From Priestia megaterium NBRC 15308 = ATCC 14581 (lineage in GTDB: Bacteria; Bacillota; Bacilli; Bacillales; Bacillaceae_H), in contig NZ_CP009920.1 in NCBI RefSeq assembly GCF_000832985.1, forward strand, positions 1,798,001-1,862,000: DNA of 64,000 bases, written 5' to 3'. How positions within the stretch are numbered: the stretch's first letter is position 1; the number at the start of each line of letters is the position of its first letter. This document shows positions 8,670 to 15,919 of this stretch, piece after piece. Position numbers and translations under genes: made by a program. Under the pieces are notes generated by a model that worked only from the letters and a program-made list of their open reading frames with translations, had not been told where the DNA came from and made no database searches.

Positions 8670-9671
8670 TTAATGAATCCATGTTAATTCAGGAATGTGA
8701 TAACGAGACGTTGAAATACCCACCGACTGGTAAAAGCGCTTCAGAAAAGCTTCGTAGTGAGAAGAATGAGCTAATACTCCTTCCAGCTTCTCATAATACT
8801 TTTGTTTTTGCCTCTCATCTTGTACACTGTAATACCCTTCAATGACCTCAAAATAATGAACGGGAAAAAGAAGTCTAGCATATAACAGTCTCCATGAAAA
8901 AGAAGAAAGCGGATTTACCTTTTCGTATTCACTTAAAAACTGATGCATGTGCCTTTCATCGACAGCGTATGTTAATAAATATTGTTCCCTTATATATTCA
9001 GCAATATCTCTGCTAGGGTGATCGAAAACCCAGTCTGCCGGGAGCTTGTAAACGTGGTCTTCCCCCCATGTTTTTTGCCCGAACCGATGATGACAAATCG
9101 TCGCAGCGTCAACTGAACGAGGCAAATCGTCAATTTCCGTGTCTACTAGGTATTGAATAGCATTTTCCGTTAATCCTAGGTAATAAGGAAAAGTTTCTAA
9201 AAAACGTTTTTCCATCTCTTGATTAGGCAAAGCACGTAATCTTCCATACCAAAATTGCTCCATCTGGTCGAGACGCTTCTCCCACATGGACTTCCATTGC
9301 CCTAGCCGGTTTGCTTTTTCCACTTCATAAGGAAACAGTCTCCCTTTTTGATGAAAAACAGCTAGCTCGTGCCCAGGTGAAAAGTTGGGGTTTTTCTCTT
9401 CCGCAAGACAGCGGCAAATGATAAATTTTTCAGTTTCAGTTTCTGTAATCATTTCACCATTCAAATTAGGCATAAATGTTGCCACATGGCGATCACCTTG
9501 GCCCATCAAAAATTGACTCATTTGATATAGTTCATTTAACTCGTCTTGTTCCATTTGTTTTACATTAATGATTGTATATAAAATATCTCGATACTGAAAA
9601 CCTTCAAATTTACCTACGGGCATAAATTCATTTGGACGTAATCCGTAATGCTCATAAATGGTTTGTATCAT
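8670..9671 (-). CDS. yutH: spore coat-associated protein YutH
   Basis: A 333-residue protein related to the CotS/YutH group of spore coat proteins, which resemble aminoglycoside/choline kinases in fold. The start at 9671 has GAGAGGGAT upstream; the open frame begins six codons earlier without support. The sequence is rich in aromatic and acidic residues, with FPYYLGLTENAIQYLVDTEIDDL, ICHHRFG and WVFDHPSRDIAEYIREQYLL in the second half, where kinase relatives carry their catalytic loop. The HRFG and DHPSRD segments recall the HGD and D-metal motifs, but the classical residues are altered, so catalytic activity is doubtful. In Bacillus it is made in the mother cell and found on the spore. Its position beside hom is conserved. 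Confidence 0.85.
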   Translation of the reverse strand: MIQTIYEHYGLRPNEFMPVGKFEGFQYRDILYTIINVKQMEQDELNELYQMSQFLMGQGDRHVATFMPNLNGEMITETETEKFIICRCLAEEKNPNFSPGHELAVFHQKGRLFPYEVEKANRLGQWKSMWEKRLDQMEQFWYGRLRALPNQEMEKRFLETFPYYLGLTENAIQYLVDTEIDDLPRSVDAATICHHRFGQKTWGEDHVYKLPADWVFDHPSRDIAEYIREQYLLTYAVDERHMHQFLSEYEKVNPLSSFSWRLLYARLLFPVHYFEVIEGYYSVQDERQKQKYYEKLEGVLAHSSHYEAFLKRFYQSVGISTSRYHIPELTWIH

Positions 9672-9847
9672 TTTAATCCCTCTCTTCATTCATTCAAGAA
9701 ATTATATGATGGAAAACAACATTACTTGTCATAATATTTACGGAGGAATGAATAGATTAGAAATACACCATTTATAGTTATTTACTCCGGGTTAGTAGTA
9801 TGAAACAACTTTAGACTTAAAAATATATAGAAAACAGGTGATGATAC

Positions 9848-10348
9848 TTGGAGAAAAAACATACACAAAGTGAGTTAGAAAAAAAAGCAAGAGAATGGTT
9901 AATAGAACGCGGCGTGGCTCTTACAGACATTGCTGAACTGGTCTATTACTTGCAAAAAAAGTATCACCCAAACTTAACAATCGAAGACTGTTTATATAAT
10001 GTTGAGCGCGTCATTTCTAAACGAGAAGTTCAAAATGCTATTTTAACCGGTATTCAACTAGATGTCCTCACGGAAAAAAAAGTGATTGAGCCGCCTCTGT
10101 TGGATATTCTTGAGAAAGACGAAGGTTTATACGGTATCGACGAGATTTTAGCATTATCGATTGTAAATGTGTACGGATCAATCGGCTTTACCAATTACGG
10201 GTATATTGATAAACAAAAGCCGGGTATTTTAGAAAGATTAAACGATAAATCTACTGGAGAGTGCCATACTTTCTTAGATGATTTAGTAGGCGCAATTGCT
10301 GCCGCTGCTTCTAGCCGGTTAGCGCATCGGGCTGCCAGTCAAGAATAG
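9848..10348 (+). CDS. yutG: phosphatidylglycerophosphatase A-like protein YutG
   Basis: A 166-residue protein of the YutG/PgpA-like family. The start is TTG at 9848, set by AGGTGATGATAC; the ATG at 9841 is out of frame. The C-terminal half matches the PgpA-like domain, with GIDEILALSIVNVYGSIGF, GYIDKQKPGIL and LDDLVGAIAAAAS. In relatives the acidic D-x-x-x-A residues bind the metal used to remove the phosphate from phosphatidylglycerol phosphate. Unlike the E. coli enzyme, this protein has no clear transmembrane segments and adds an N-terminal helical region (residues 1-80), so a soluble or peripheral role is likely. It is divergent from yutH and ends at a terminator shared with yutF. Confidence 0.85.
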   Translation: MEKKHTQSELEKKAREWLIERGVALTDIAELVYYLQKKYHPNLTIEDCLYNVERVISKREVQNAILTGIQLDVLTEKKVIEPPLLDILEKDEGLYGIDEILALSIVNVYGSIGFTNYGYIDKQKPGILERLNDKSTGECHTFLDDLVGAIAAAASSRLAHRAASQE

Positions 10349-10359
10349 GTTTTAAAAAC

Positions 10360-10387
10360 AAAAAAAGCTGTCAATTGACAGCTTTTT
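10360..10387. terminator. bidirectional terminator between yutG and yutF
   Basis: The near-perfect palindrome AAAAAGCTGTCAATTGACAGCTTTTT, with T-runs on both strands, lies between convergent genes. It is longest as a continuous stem with a minimal loop. Confidence 0.85.
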
Positions 10388-11156
10388 AAATTCGCTCCAT
10401 CCACTCTTTTAGTGAATCTACTGTATAAGTTGGCTTTTTCTCATATCCTTCTAGTAACTCTCTTGTTGTTACCCCTGTATGGACTAATAATGTATCTAAG
10501 CCTGCATTCATCCCTGCTAAAATATCTGTATCATAGTAATCACCAATCATGATTGTTTCTTCTTTTGGCGTACCGATGACTTCAAGGGCTTGCTCCATAA
10601 TAATACTTTCTGGTTTACCAATAAATACTGGATTTGTTTGAGTAGAAACCGTAATAACGGACGTAATAGATCCATTACCAGGCAGTAAGCCTCTTTCAGT
10701 AGGAATCGCAATATCTCCGTTCGTTGAAACAAAAAAGGCGCCGTTTCGAACGTTTAAACATGCTTTTGCCAATTTTTCATATGTAATTTCCTGATCCAAA
10801 CCAACAACTACAAAATCCGTATCTTCCTCTTCAATGGTAAATCCTTTTTCAAGCAATGCATGTCGGATTCCTTCTCCACCAATTACATAAGCTGAAGCGT
10901 TTGCTTTGCGTTCATGCAAATAATTAGCTGTTGCCTGACTCGTTGTAAAAACTTGCTCTTCTGTTGCAGGAATGCCAAATGCCTCTAGCTTTTCAGCTAC
11001 TTTATCGGGCGTTTTTGTTGAGTTGTTTGTTACAAATAAATAAGGAATTCCTTTTTCCTTTAATTTAATAACAAAATCACGTGCCTCGGCAATTAGCTCT
11101 GTTCCTTTGTACATTGTTCCATCTAAATCAATCAAATATCCTTTATATTCCTTCAT
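10386..11156 (-). CDS. yutF: HAD-family sugar phosphatase YutF (NagD-like)
   Basis: A 256-residue phosphatase of the HAD superfamily, NagD/p-nitrophenylphosphatase group. The catalytic motifs are in order: DLDGTMYKG (nucleophile D10, acid D12), FVTNNSTKTP (motif II), GKPESIIMEQA (motif III lysine) and MIGDYYDTDILAG (motif IV metal aspartates). A C2-type cap lies between motifs II and III. Natural substrates of this group are small phosphates such as nucleotides or sugar phosphates; the specific one is unknown. A TCTCCT complement gives the ribosome site before the ATG. It is convergent with yutG and shares the terminator at 10360-10387. yutE lies upstream on the same strand. Confidence 0.92.
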   Translation of the reverse strand: MKEYKGYLIDLDGTMYKGTELIAEARDFVIKLKEKGIPYLFVTNNSTKTPDKVAEKLEAFGIPATEEQVFTTSQATANYLHERKANASAYVIGGEGIRHALLEKGFTIEEEDTDFVVVGLDQEITYEKLAKACLNVRNGAFFVSTNGDIAIPTERGLLPGNGSITSVITVSTQTNPVFIGKPESIIMEQALEVIGTPKEETIMIGDYYDTDILAGMNAGLDTLLVHTGVTTRELLEGYEKKPTYTVDSLKEWMERI

Positions 11157-11232
11157 GTTATGTGTGATCTCCTTTCAAGTCTCATACTTGAAATCATAGC
11201 TTATTTTTTATACAACTACAACTTGCTTGCCT

Positions 11233-11670
11233 TTAGTTACGAAAAGCAGACACAGGCCCTAACTCTGTCTCTAGATATGTCCTTACGCGCTCTGAAAATG
11301 CTGCCAGTACGTCTTTATGCTGCATCACTTTTTGATAAATATCCTGATGATTAACATCCACATATTCTTGAACAAGGCTTTTACGCAATTGAACGATCTC
11401 TTTTAATGGCGTTTCTTCCTCTTTTTTAACCACTTTCTCATCAACTAAAATGTCAATAATATCGTCGTAACTGCCGGGATCTCTCATAATAAATCCATCA
11501 ATCATTGCATTTCCTACATCTAAAACGTTTTCAATTAAAAGATGTACAATTCTCTCTAATGCCTTTTTCTCTATTTCTGTGTTCCAGCTCGAATGCTCAG
11601 CAAACAAACGAACGTGCTCATCAAAAAAAACAAGCGTGGCTTCTATTTTTTCACGATCTACAAAGTACAT
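11233..11670 (-). CDS. yutE: HepT-like DUF86 protein YutE
   Basis: A 145-residue, all-helical protein of the DUF86 (HepT-like) family. HepT toxins are RNases with an R-x4-H-x-Y catalytic motif. Here the matching segment reads LRKSLVQEYVDV, so the histidine is replaced by glutamine. No MNT nucleotidyltransferase antitoxin gene lies beside it. The N-terminal half contains RDPGSYDDIIDIL, which is characteristic of the YutE subgroup. Loss of the histidine and of the antitoxin partner, with conservation of the gene at this locus in Bacillus, suggests a housekeeping or inactive-toxin derivative. It lies just upstream of yutF with a 76-base gap. The ATG at 11670 has GGGAGGAAA upstream. Confidence 0.85.
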   Translation of the reverse strand: MYFVDREKIEATLVFFDEHVRLFAEHSSWNTEIEKKALERIVHLLIENVLDVGNAMIDGFIMRDPGSYDDIIDILVDEKVVKKEEETPLKEIVQLRKSLVQEYVDVNHQDIYQKVMQHKDVLAAFSERVRTYLETELGPVSAFRN

Positions 11671-11832
11671 ATTATTTCCTCCCTAGTTGTCAGCTCTCTA
11701 TAAATCTTTTTTCATAAACAAACGGGGTTCCTGTTCTATTTTATCATGACCCATTATCCATTTGATAAATTCATTTTTGTTTTTGACCTTATTTGATATG
11801 ATACAAATACAACCTATGAAAGGAGTATACCT

Positions 11833-12099
11833 ATGAGCGAACGCTTTTATCTATATGACGATGTCGTATCTACAAAGACCCGTTTTGTCAGCTTTATGGG
11901 CGAAAATCAACGATTTGATTTAGCTATTATCCAAACCGACCGTTATTATGGCAAACAAGTTGTTCTTGATATTCAAGGAGGACGCTTTGCCATCATTGGA
12001 CAAGATGACCTTGAAGAACCAAACTATCTTGAAGAAGTATTTAAATTAAACAGTGAAGACGGTCAGGAACTTCGCGAATTTTTATATGAAATCATCTAA
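11833..12099 (+). CDS. small DUF3055-like protein
   Basis: An 88-residue acidic protein, translated from the ATG at 11833 behind GAAAGGAGTATACCT. The sequence (ERFYLYDDVVSTKTRFVSF, QTDRYYGKQVVLDIQGGRFAIIGQDDL and a C-terminal GQELREFLYEII) looks like the conserved Bacillales family DUF3055, recalled from pattern rather than searched. No catalytic motif, cysteine or membrane segment is visible. It is monocistronic, convergent with yutD, and ends at a long stem-loop. Function unknown. Confidence 0.7.
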   Translation: MSERFYLYDDVVSTKTRFVSFMGENQRFDLAIIQTDRYYGKQVVLDIQGGRFAIIGQDDLEEPNYLEEVFKLNSEDGQELREFLYEII

Positions 12100-12148
12100 A
12101 AAAAAAGGCAGCGTGAAGGACAATTAGTGTCTTCGGCTTGCCTTTTTT
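12098..12148. terminator. bidirectional terminator between the DUF3055-like gene and yutD
   Basis: A long imperfect inverted repeat, AAAAAAAGGCA-GC ... GC-TTGCCTTTTTTT, with an inner stem GAAGGAC/GTGTCTTC, lies between two convergent genes. Confidence 0.8.
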
Positions 12149-12423
12149 TACTTATGGACTTTTTTTAAGACAAAATACGCACAGCCAAAATTACAATATT
12201 CATGTAAATAGTCTTGAAGCGTACTAATCTTCGTATCATACGTTGCCTTTTGATTCCGGTCATCAAAAAAGCCTTGCAGTCGAAGCTGATTGTATCCCCA
12301 ATCTCCCACAATATAGTCATAGCGGCTCAACACGTCAATAAAGCGACCTCTAAACGCCTCTTCATTAAATGCTTCGCGCTCATCTTTTAATACTTCATAA
12401 CAAATATTATTGATACAGACCAT
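12148..12423 (-). CDS. yutD: conserved protein YutD (DUF1027)
   Basis: A 91-residue soluble protein of the YutD family. Conserved blocks are YDYIVGDWGYNQLRLQGFFDD in the middle and YLHEYCNFGCAYFVLKK at the C-terminus, the latter with two closely spaced cysteines (CNFGC). The family is widespread in Firmicutes and often lies near the lipA-yutC region, as here. No biochemical role is known to me. The ATG at 12423 has AGAGGTGTGAGCA upstream. It is convergent with the DUF3055-like gene. Confidence 0.88.
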   Translation of the reverse strand: MVCINNICYEVLKDEREAFNEEAFRGRFIDVLSRYDYIVGDWGYNQLRLQGFFDDRNQKATYDTKISTLQDYLHEYCNFGCAYFVLKKVHK

Positions 12424-12619
12424 TGCTCACACCTCTTCTCTTAAAATTTACCATACCATAATTATGATGATGAAACCATCAATTAACATGAAATTTTTCA
12501 CGTATAAGCAGCACTCTAATCCTGTAGGAGTTTTATCGGTATACCTACTGATCTTTTATGCTCCCCATGAGGGTTCGCCGGTTTACCTGGCGTACGATAT
12601 TTAACTACAGGAGGTGGAA

Positions 12620-13261
12620 ATGGTGAAGAAATCTATTCTTGGAATCGCTTTGATAACAAGTATTTTAACCATTGGCTGTCAAAATAAAAATACAGCTGAA
12701 AATGAAAATTTATCACCAAACAACCCAGATGCCATTAATGTAAACGAGCCTAATCATTATTATAATCCAAATAATAATAGCGGCACAAATTATGGATATG
12801 TCCGATACACTAAAAACACAAATGAACAAAATTCCAATATGAACCAAGTAGGAACATTTAATCGAGAAGAAGCAGCCGACAATATTAGTAAACTGAGCAC
12901 CGCTATCCCAAATATTAAACAAGCCGCTACGCTAGTAACGGATAAAGATGTGCTTGTTGCTTATAAAACAGATGCTAAAAATAGGAATAACGCAGCCGAT
13001 CAGGTAAAACGTACAGCTATGTCTGTAGTCCCTCGTTATTATCATGTATACGTCTCAGATAATCCGAAACATATGGACCAAATCGAAAATATCAGTGAAT
13101 TGAATACACAAACAAATGATGCTAGAAAACGAATCGATGCCGTTATTCAACAAATGCTAAAATCTCCCCAAGGGCGTAAAATGAACGGCGGAGAAGATGC
13201 AAATGGAAGAGAGAAAAACGAATTGAATGAACCGATGACGGACAAAGATATGGTAGAATAA
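12620..13261 (+). CDS. yutC: YhcN/YlaJ-family sporulation lipoprotein YutC
   Basis: A 213-residue putative lipoprotein. The N-terminus MVKKSILGIALITSILTIGCQ is a short signal peptide with a lipobox-like LTIGC, so the protein is expected to be lipidated at C22 or a nearby residue. Residues 25-75 are asparagine-rich low-complexity sequence. The rest is a YhcN/YlaJ-like domain (REEAADNISKLSTAIPNIKQAATLVTDKDVLVAY, then YYHVYVSDNPKHM). Family members are often spore-membrane or germination-associated lipoproteins. ACAGGAGGTGG precedes three possible starts (GTG 12614, ATG 12620, GTG 12623); ATG 12620 is chosen. The stop codon is followed two bases later by a dispersed non-coding element that fills the gap to lipA. 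Confidence 0.8.
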   Translation: MVKKSILGIALITSILTIGCQNKNTAENENLSPNNPDAINVNEPNHYYNPNNNSGTNYGYVRYTKNTNEQNSNMNQVGTFNREEAADNISKLSTAIPNIKQAATLVTDKDVLVAYKTDAKNRNNAADQVKRTAMSVVPRYYHVYVSDNPKHMDQIENISELNTQTNDARKRIDAVIQQMLKSPQGRKMNGGEDANGREKNELNEPMTDKDMVE

Positions 13262-13263
13262 AC

Positions 13264-13550
13264 AAAAAAGTTGAGACGTAACTAAAAGAATGTAATCGAA
13301 AGACGAAGAAATGAGACACATGAGCTGAACCGCTTGTGACACCGCAGTTGATTTCCGTGCAAGGCTTCTTTCCGCGGGCGGCCGCTGTTCCCGCAGGAGT
13401 CTTCGCCTTGCCCTCCAATCAACTGCTAGAAGGAACAAAACAGATAAATTTTACGTTAACCGTAACAAAAAAAAACGAACCACTAATCAAACAGTTTGAT
13501 TAGTGGTTCGTTTTTCACTTCGGCTAAACTACTTTTGTTCCAGCCTCTTT
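13264..13550 (-). repeat. dispersed hairpin element, copy 1 (287 bp)
   Basis: Non-coding element that fills the gap between the convergent genes yutC and lipA. It matches copy 3 (56823-57114) along its whole length in inverse orientation. It has outer ends AAAAAAGTTGAGAC and CAGCCTCTTT, a 34-base conserved core at 13390-13423 and a perfect 21-bp hairpin with a CAG loop at 13471-13515. Compared with copy 3 it lacks about 45 bases of the core between two CAG triplets. The hairpin end lies six bases from the lipA stop codon and the other end two bases from the yutC stop codon. The strand given is that of the lipA transcript, which would meet the hairpin first. Confidence 0.85.
13471..13515. terminator. 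21-bp perfect hairpin, terminator of lipA (and yutC)
   Basis: AAAAACGAACCACTAATCAAA pairs perfectly with its complement across a 3-base loop; T-runs end both strands. It lies within element copy 1 and is the only terminator-like structure between the convergent genes. Confidence 0.85.
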
Positions 13551-13555
13551 TTACC

Positions 13556-14455
13556 TTATTTGCTTTCTTGTGCTTTGTTTTTTGCAGCAGCGTTAACTTG
13601 CTCATCTGCATGGTAAGAAGAACGTACAAGAGGACCTGCTTCGACATGGCTGAATCCTTTTGATAATGCAATTTCTTTTAGCTCTTCAAACTCATTTGGA
13701 TGGTAATATTTTTGAACTTTTATGTGCTTTTTAGTTGGCTGTAGATATTGGCCTAGCGTCATAATATCTACATTGTTCGCACGCAAATCATCCATCGTTT
13801 CAATAATTTCTTCTTTTGTTTCTCCTAGACCAAGCATGATACTTGATTTTGTAGGGATATCCGGCTGCATTTCTTTTGCACGGCGAAGGAACTCAAGAGA
13901 ACGCTCATATTTAGCACGAGCACGAACACGAGGCGTAAGGCTGCGTACTGTTTCAATATTATGGTTTAAAATATCAGGACGTGCGTCCATTACAATACGT
14001 AAGTTCTCTTCCACACCGCCCATATCAGAAGGCAATACTTCAATTGTTGTGAATGGATTTTTACGACGAATCGCACGAATTGTTTCAGCTAATACGCTTG
14101 CTCCTCCGTCTTTTAAATCATCGCGAGCTACTACTGTAATAACCGCATGTTTTAAGTTCATTAGCTGAACAGAATCCGCTACGCGTTCTGGCTCTTCTAA
14201 ATCTAATTCTGTTGGTAAACCTGTCTTAACCGCGCAAAAACGACAGGCACGTGTACATACTTCTCCCAAAATCATAAAAGTTGCCGTACGACGAACAGCC
14301 CAACACTCATGAATATTCGGACATCTTGCTTCTTCACAAACTGTATGAAGGTTTTTTTCACGCATCATTTTCTTTAAGCCTGTGTAATTTTCGTTTGTGT
14401 TTAGCTTAATCTTCAGCCACTCGGGTTTGCGGACATGCTCTTCTTTTGTTGCCAT
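13556..14455 (-). CDS. lipA: lipoyl synthase LipA
   Basis: Radical-SAM enzyme that inserts two sulphur atoms into the octanoyl chain on lipoyl domains, including GcvH encoded at 29971. It has 299 residues. The auxiliary 4Fe-4S cluster ligands are C40, C45 and C51 ([12 protein letters not shown]); the radical-SAM cluster ligands are C67, C71 and C74 (CTRACRFC). The C-terminal RSSYHADE carries the conserved arginine-serine ligand region. The start ATG at 14455 has GGTGGAGTTGATAAT upstream. Its stop codon is six bases from element copy 1, whose hairpin is the likely terminator. It needs Fe-S clusters, for which suf, yutI and yutM are available. Confidence 0.97.
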   Translation of the reverse strand: MATKEEHVRKPEWLKIKLNTNENYTGLKKMMREKNLHTVCEEARCPNIHECWAVRRTATFMILGEVCTRACRFCAVKTGLPTELDLEEPERVADSVQLMNLKHAVITVVARDDLKDGGASVLAETIRAIRRKNPFTTIEVLPSDMGGVEENLRIVMDARPDILNHNIETVRSLTPRVRARAKYERSLEFLRRAKEMQPDIPTKSSIMLGLGETKEEIIETMDDLRANNVDIMTLGQYLQPTKKHIKVQKYYHPNEFEELKEIALSKGFSHVEAGPLVRSSYHADEQVNAAAKNKAQESK

Positions 14456-14771
14456 ATTATCAACTCCACCAATCTAGAAAATGTCTATAACCTATATGCT
14501 TAATTTTAACTACATATTAAAAACATAACTATATGTCACTTTATCATAAAAAAGTGAGATTCGACAAGTTGTCTGCTCTTTATTTTCCTGAGTTTTCTTC
14601 TATTTTCCATCCGAATGTGTGCGTTTTCATCCTCCGTATAATTTCCATTTATCTTCTGAATAAACTTCTTTAAAAAAGTTTTGGAGCGATTTCCATTAAT
14701 TAATATTTATGAAATCTTTTTTCTCGCTGCAAACTAGTGTTACACACTATTTTTAGAAAGGGGGAAACACG
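14456..14771. other. lipA-yunA divergent intergenic region
   Basis: 316 bases with no gene I can support. It must hold the lipA promoter (minus) and the yunA promoter (plus). I see AT-rich sequence but no pair of boxes convincing enough to call. Confidence 0.5.
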
Positions 14772-15773
14772 ATGCGCAAAACGATTATCTTACTTTTTAT
14801 GTTCATGTCTATATTCACAGGATGGCACCACGTAACAGCTGAATCTTCAGCAGATCAAGAAAAAATACTTATTCAAAAGAGATTAGAGCTGTATAAACAA
14901 ATGGAAGCCGCTACTACGATTCCTTGGTATTATTTTGCTGGGATTGACCAGTATGAACGAAATATTCGACGCTCTCATAAAGATATTCCAAGAGAAAAAG
15001 GCGCGATCGCCATTTATTATCCTCCAGAAAAATGGTCAGGTTCTCTAAATCCAAATTTGGAAGATACAAACCCACTTACTATTTCTCTGCTCGGGGGAAT
15101 GGGCAAAGATGGGAATGGAGATAAAAAAGCAGACCAATTTAATGATGAAGATATGCTTTTTACAATGGCAGATTATATTCGGACGTTCGGGGTGTCCGAA
15201 GACTATATTAAAATTGCCCTTTGGAACTATTATCACCGGGCTAAAGCAGTTGATATTATTTTAGGGAATGCCAAAATTTTTCGCCATTATGGACGCATTG
15301 ATTTAAAAGGTTCTTCATTTCCGGTGCCTCTGCGTGCGAACTACAGTTATCGCAGTACATGGGGAGATGCGCGCGGCTGGGGTGGCAAACGAATTCATGA
15401 AGGAACAGACATTTTTGCAGATTACGGAGTTCCAGTAAAATCCCCTTGCTATGGCATTATTGAGCTTAAAGGATGGAATAAATATGGAGGCTGGCGAATC
15501 GGTATTCGTGACCTTCATAATAACTATCACTATTTAGCTCATTTAAGCGGATTTGCAAAAAATTTAAAAGTAGGACAAATTGTAGAACCAGGAACACTCA
15601 TTGGCGGAGTAGGAAGTTCCGGTTATGGACCTCCTGGAACTTCTGGGAAATTCCCTCCTCACTTACATTATGGAATGTATAAAGATAATGGTAAAAATGA
15701 GTGGTCGTTTGACCCATATCCTCAGTTAAGAACGTGGGAACGAAATGATCGTTTAGAACTAAAGAAAAAATAA
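14772..15773 (+). CDS. yunA: secreted M23-family peptidase YunA
   Basis: A 333-residue exported zinc peptidase of the M23 (LytM/lysostaphin) family. A signal peptide spans about residues 1-23 (MRKTIILLFMFMSIFTGW, cleavage near VTAES). Residues 30-170 resemble the lytic-transglycosylase-like helical region found in YunA relatives. The M23 domain has the zinc ligands in KRIHEGTDIFADYG (HxxxD) and PPHLHYGMY (HxH). Such enzymes cut peptidoglycan cross-bridges; YunA may act in the cell wall or in the spore. AAAGGGGGAAACACG precedes the ATG. It is divergent from lipA and ends at its own terminator. Confidence 0.9.
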   Translation: MRKTIILLFMFMSIFTGWHHVTAESSADQEKILIQKRLELYKQMEAATTIPWYYFAGIDQYERNIRRSHKDIPREKGAIAIYYPPEKWSGSLNPNLEDTNPLTISLLGGMGKDGNGDKKADQFNDEDMLFTMADYIRTFGVSEDYIKIALWNYYHRAKAVDIILGNAKIFRHYGRIDLKGSSFPVPLRANYSYRSTWGDARGWGGKRIHEGTDIFADYGVPVKSPCYGIIELKGWNKYGGWRIGIRDLHNNYHYLAHLSGFAKNLKVGQIVEPGTLIGGVGSSGYGPPGTSGKFPPHLHYGMYKDNGKNEWSFDPYPQLRTWERNDRLELKKK

Positions 15774-15806
15774 AAAAACAGGAAGCTGATGCTTCCTGTT
15801 TTTTAT
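15769..15806. terminator. bidirectional terminator between yunA and metS
   Basis: AAAACAGGAAGC / GCTTCCTGTTTT stem with a TGAT loop and flanking A and T runs. It serves the convergent yunA and the symporter operon. Confidence 0.85.
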
Positions 15807-15919
15807 CCTGATGTTTTGCTTTCCTTTGCTTTTTTCACAGCATGAGCAATACTCGCGGCCAATCCGCCCCATATGATGACCATCCCTACAACCATCATTG
15901 TTATTGAACTTCCATCCAT
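15803..15919 (-). CDS. MetS-like small subunit of the NSS symporter
   Basis: A 38-residue membrane microprotein. The ATG at 15919-15917 overlaps the last base of the transporter stop codon (TAATG), so translation is coupled. The peptide starts MDGSSITMMVVGMVIIWGG and continues with LAASIAHAVKKAKES, a single hydrophobic segment with a positive tail. This pattern fits the MetS small-subunit family described for the MetPS methionine/alanine transporter of Corynebacterium glutamicum. It would stabilise or activate the large subunit. It ends next to the terminator shared with yunA. The identification rests on arrangement and pattern rather than a database search. Confidence 0.85.
   Translation of the reverse strand: MDGSSITMMVVGMVIIWGGLAASIAHAVKKAKESKTSG

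Noticed and set aside
12410-12604. Plus-strand frame before yutC
   Set aside because: No ribosome site or family resemblance; it overlaps the yutD 5' end. The gap 12424-12619 appears non-coding.
13157-13438. Minus-strand frames across element copy 1
   Set aside because: They have no ribosome site and arise from the GC-rich non-coding element.
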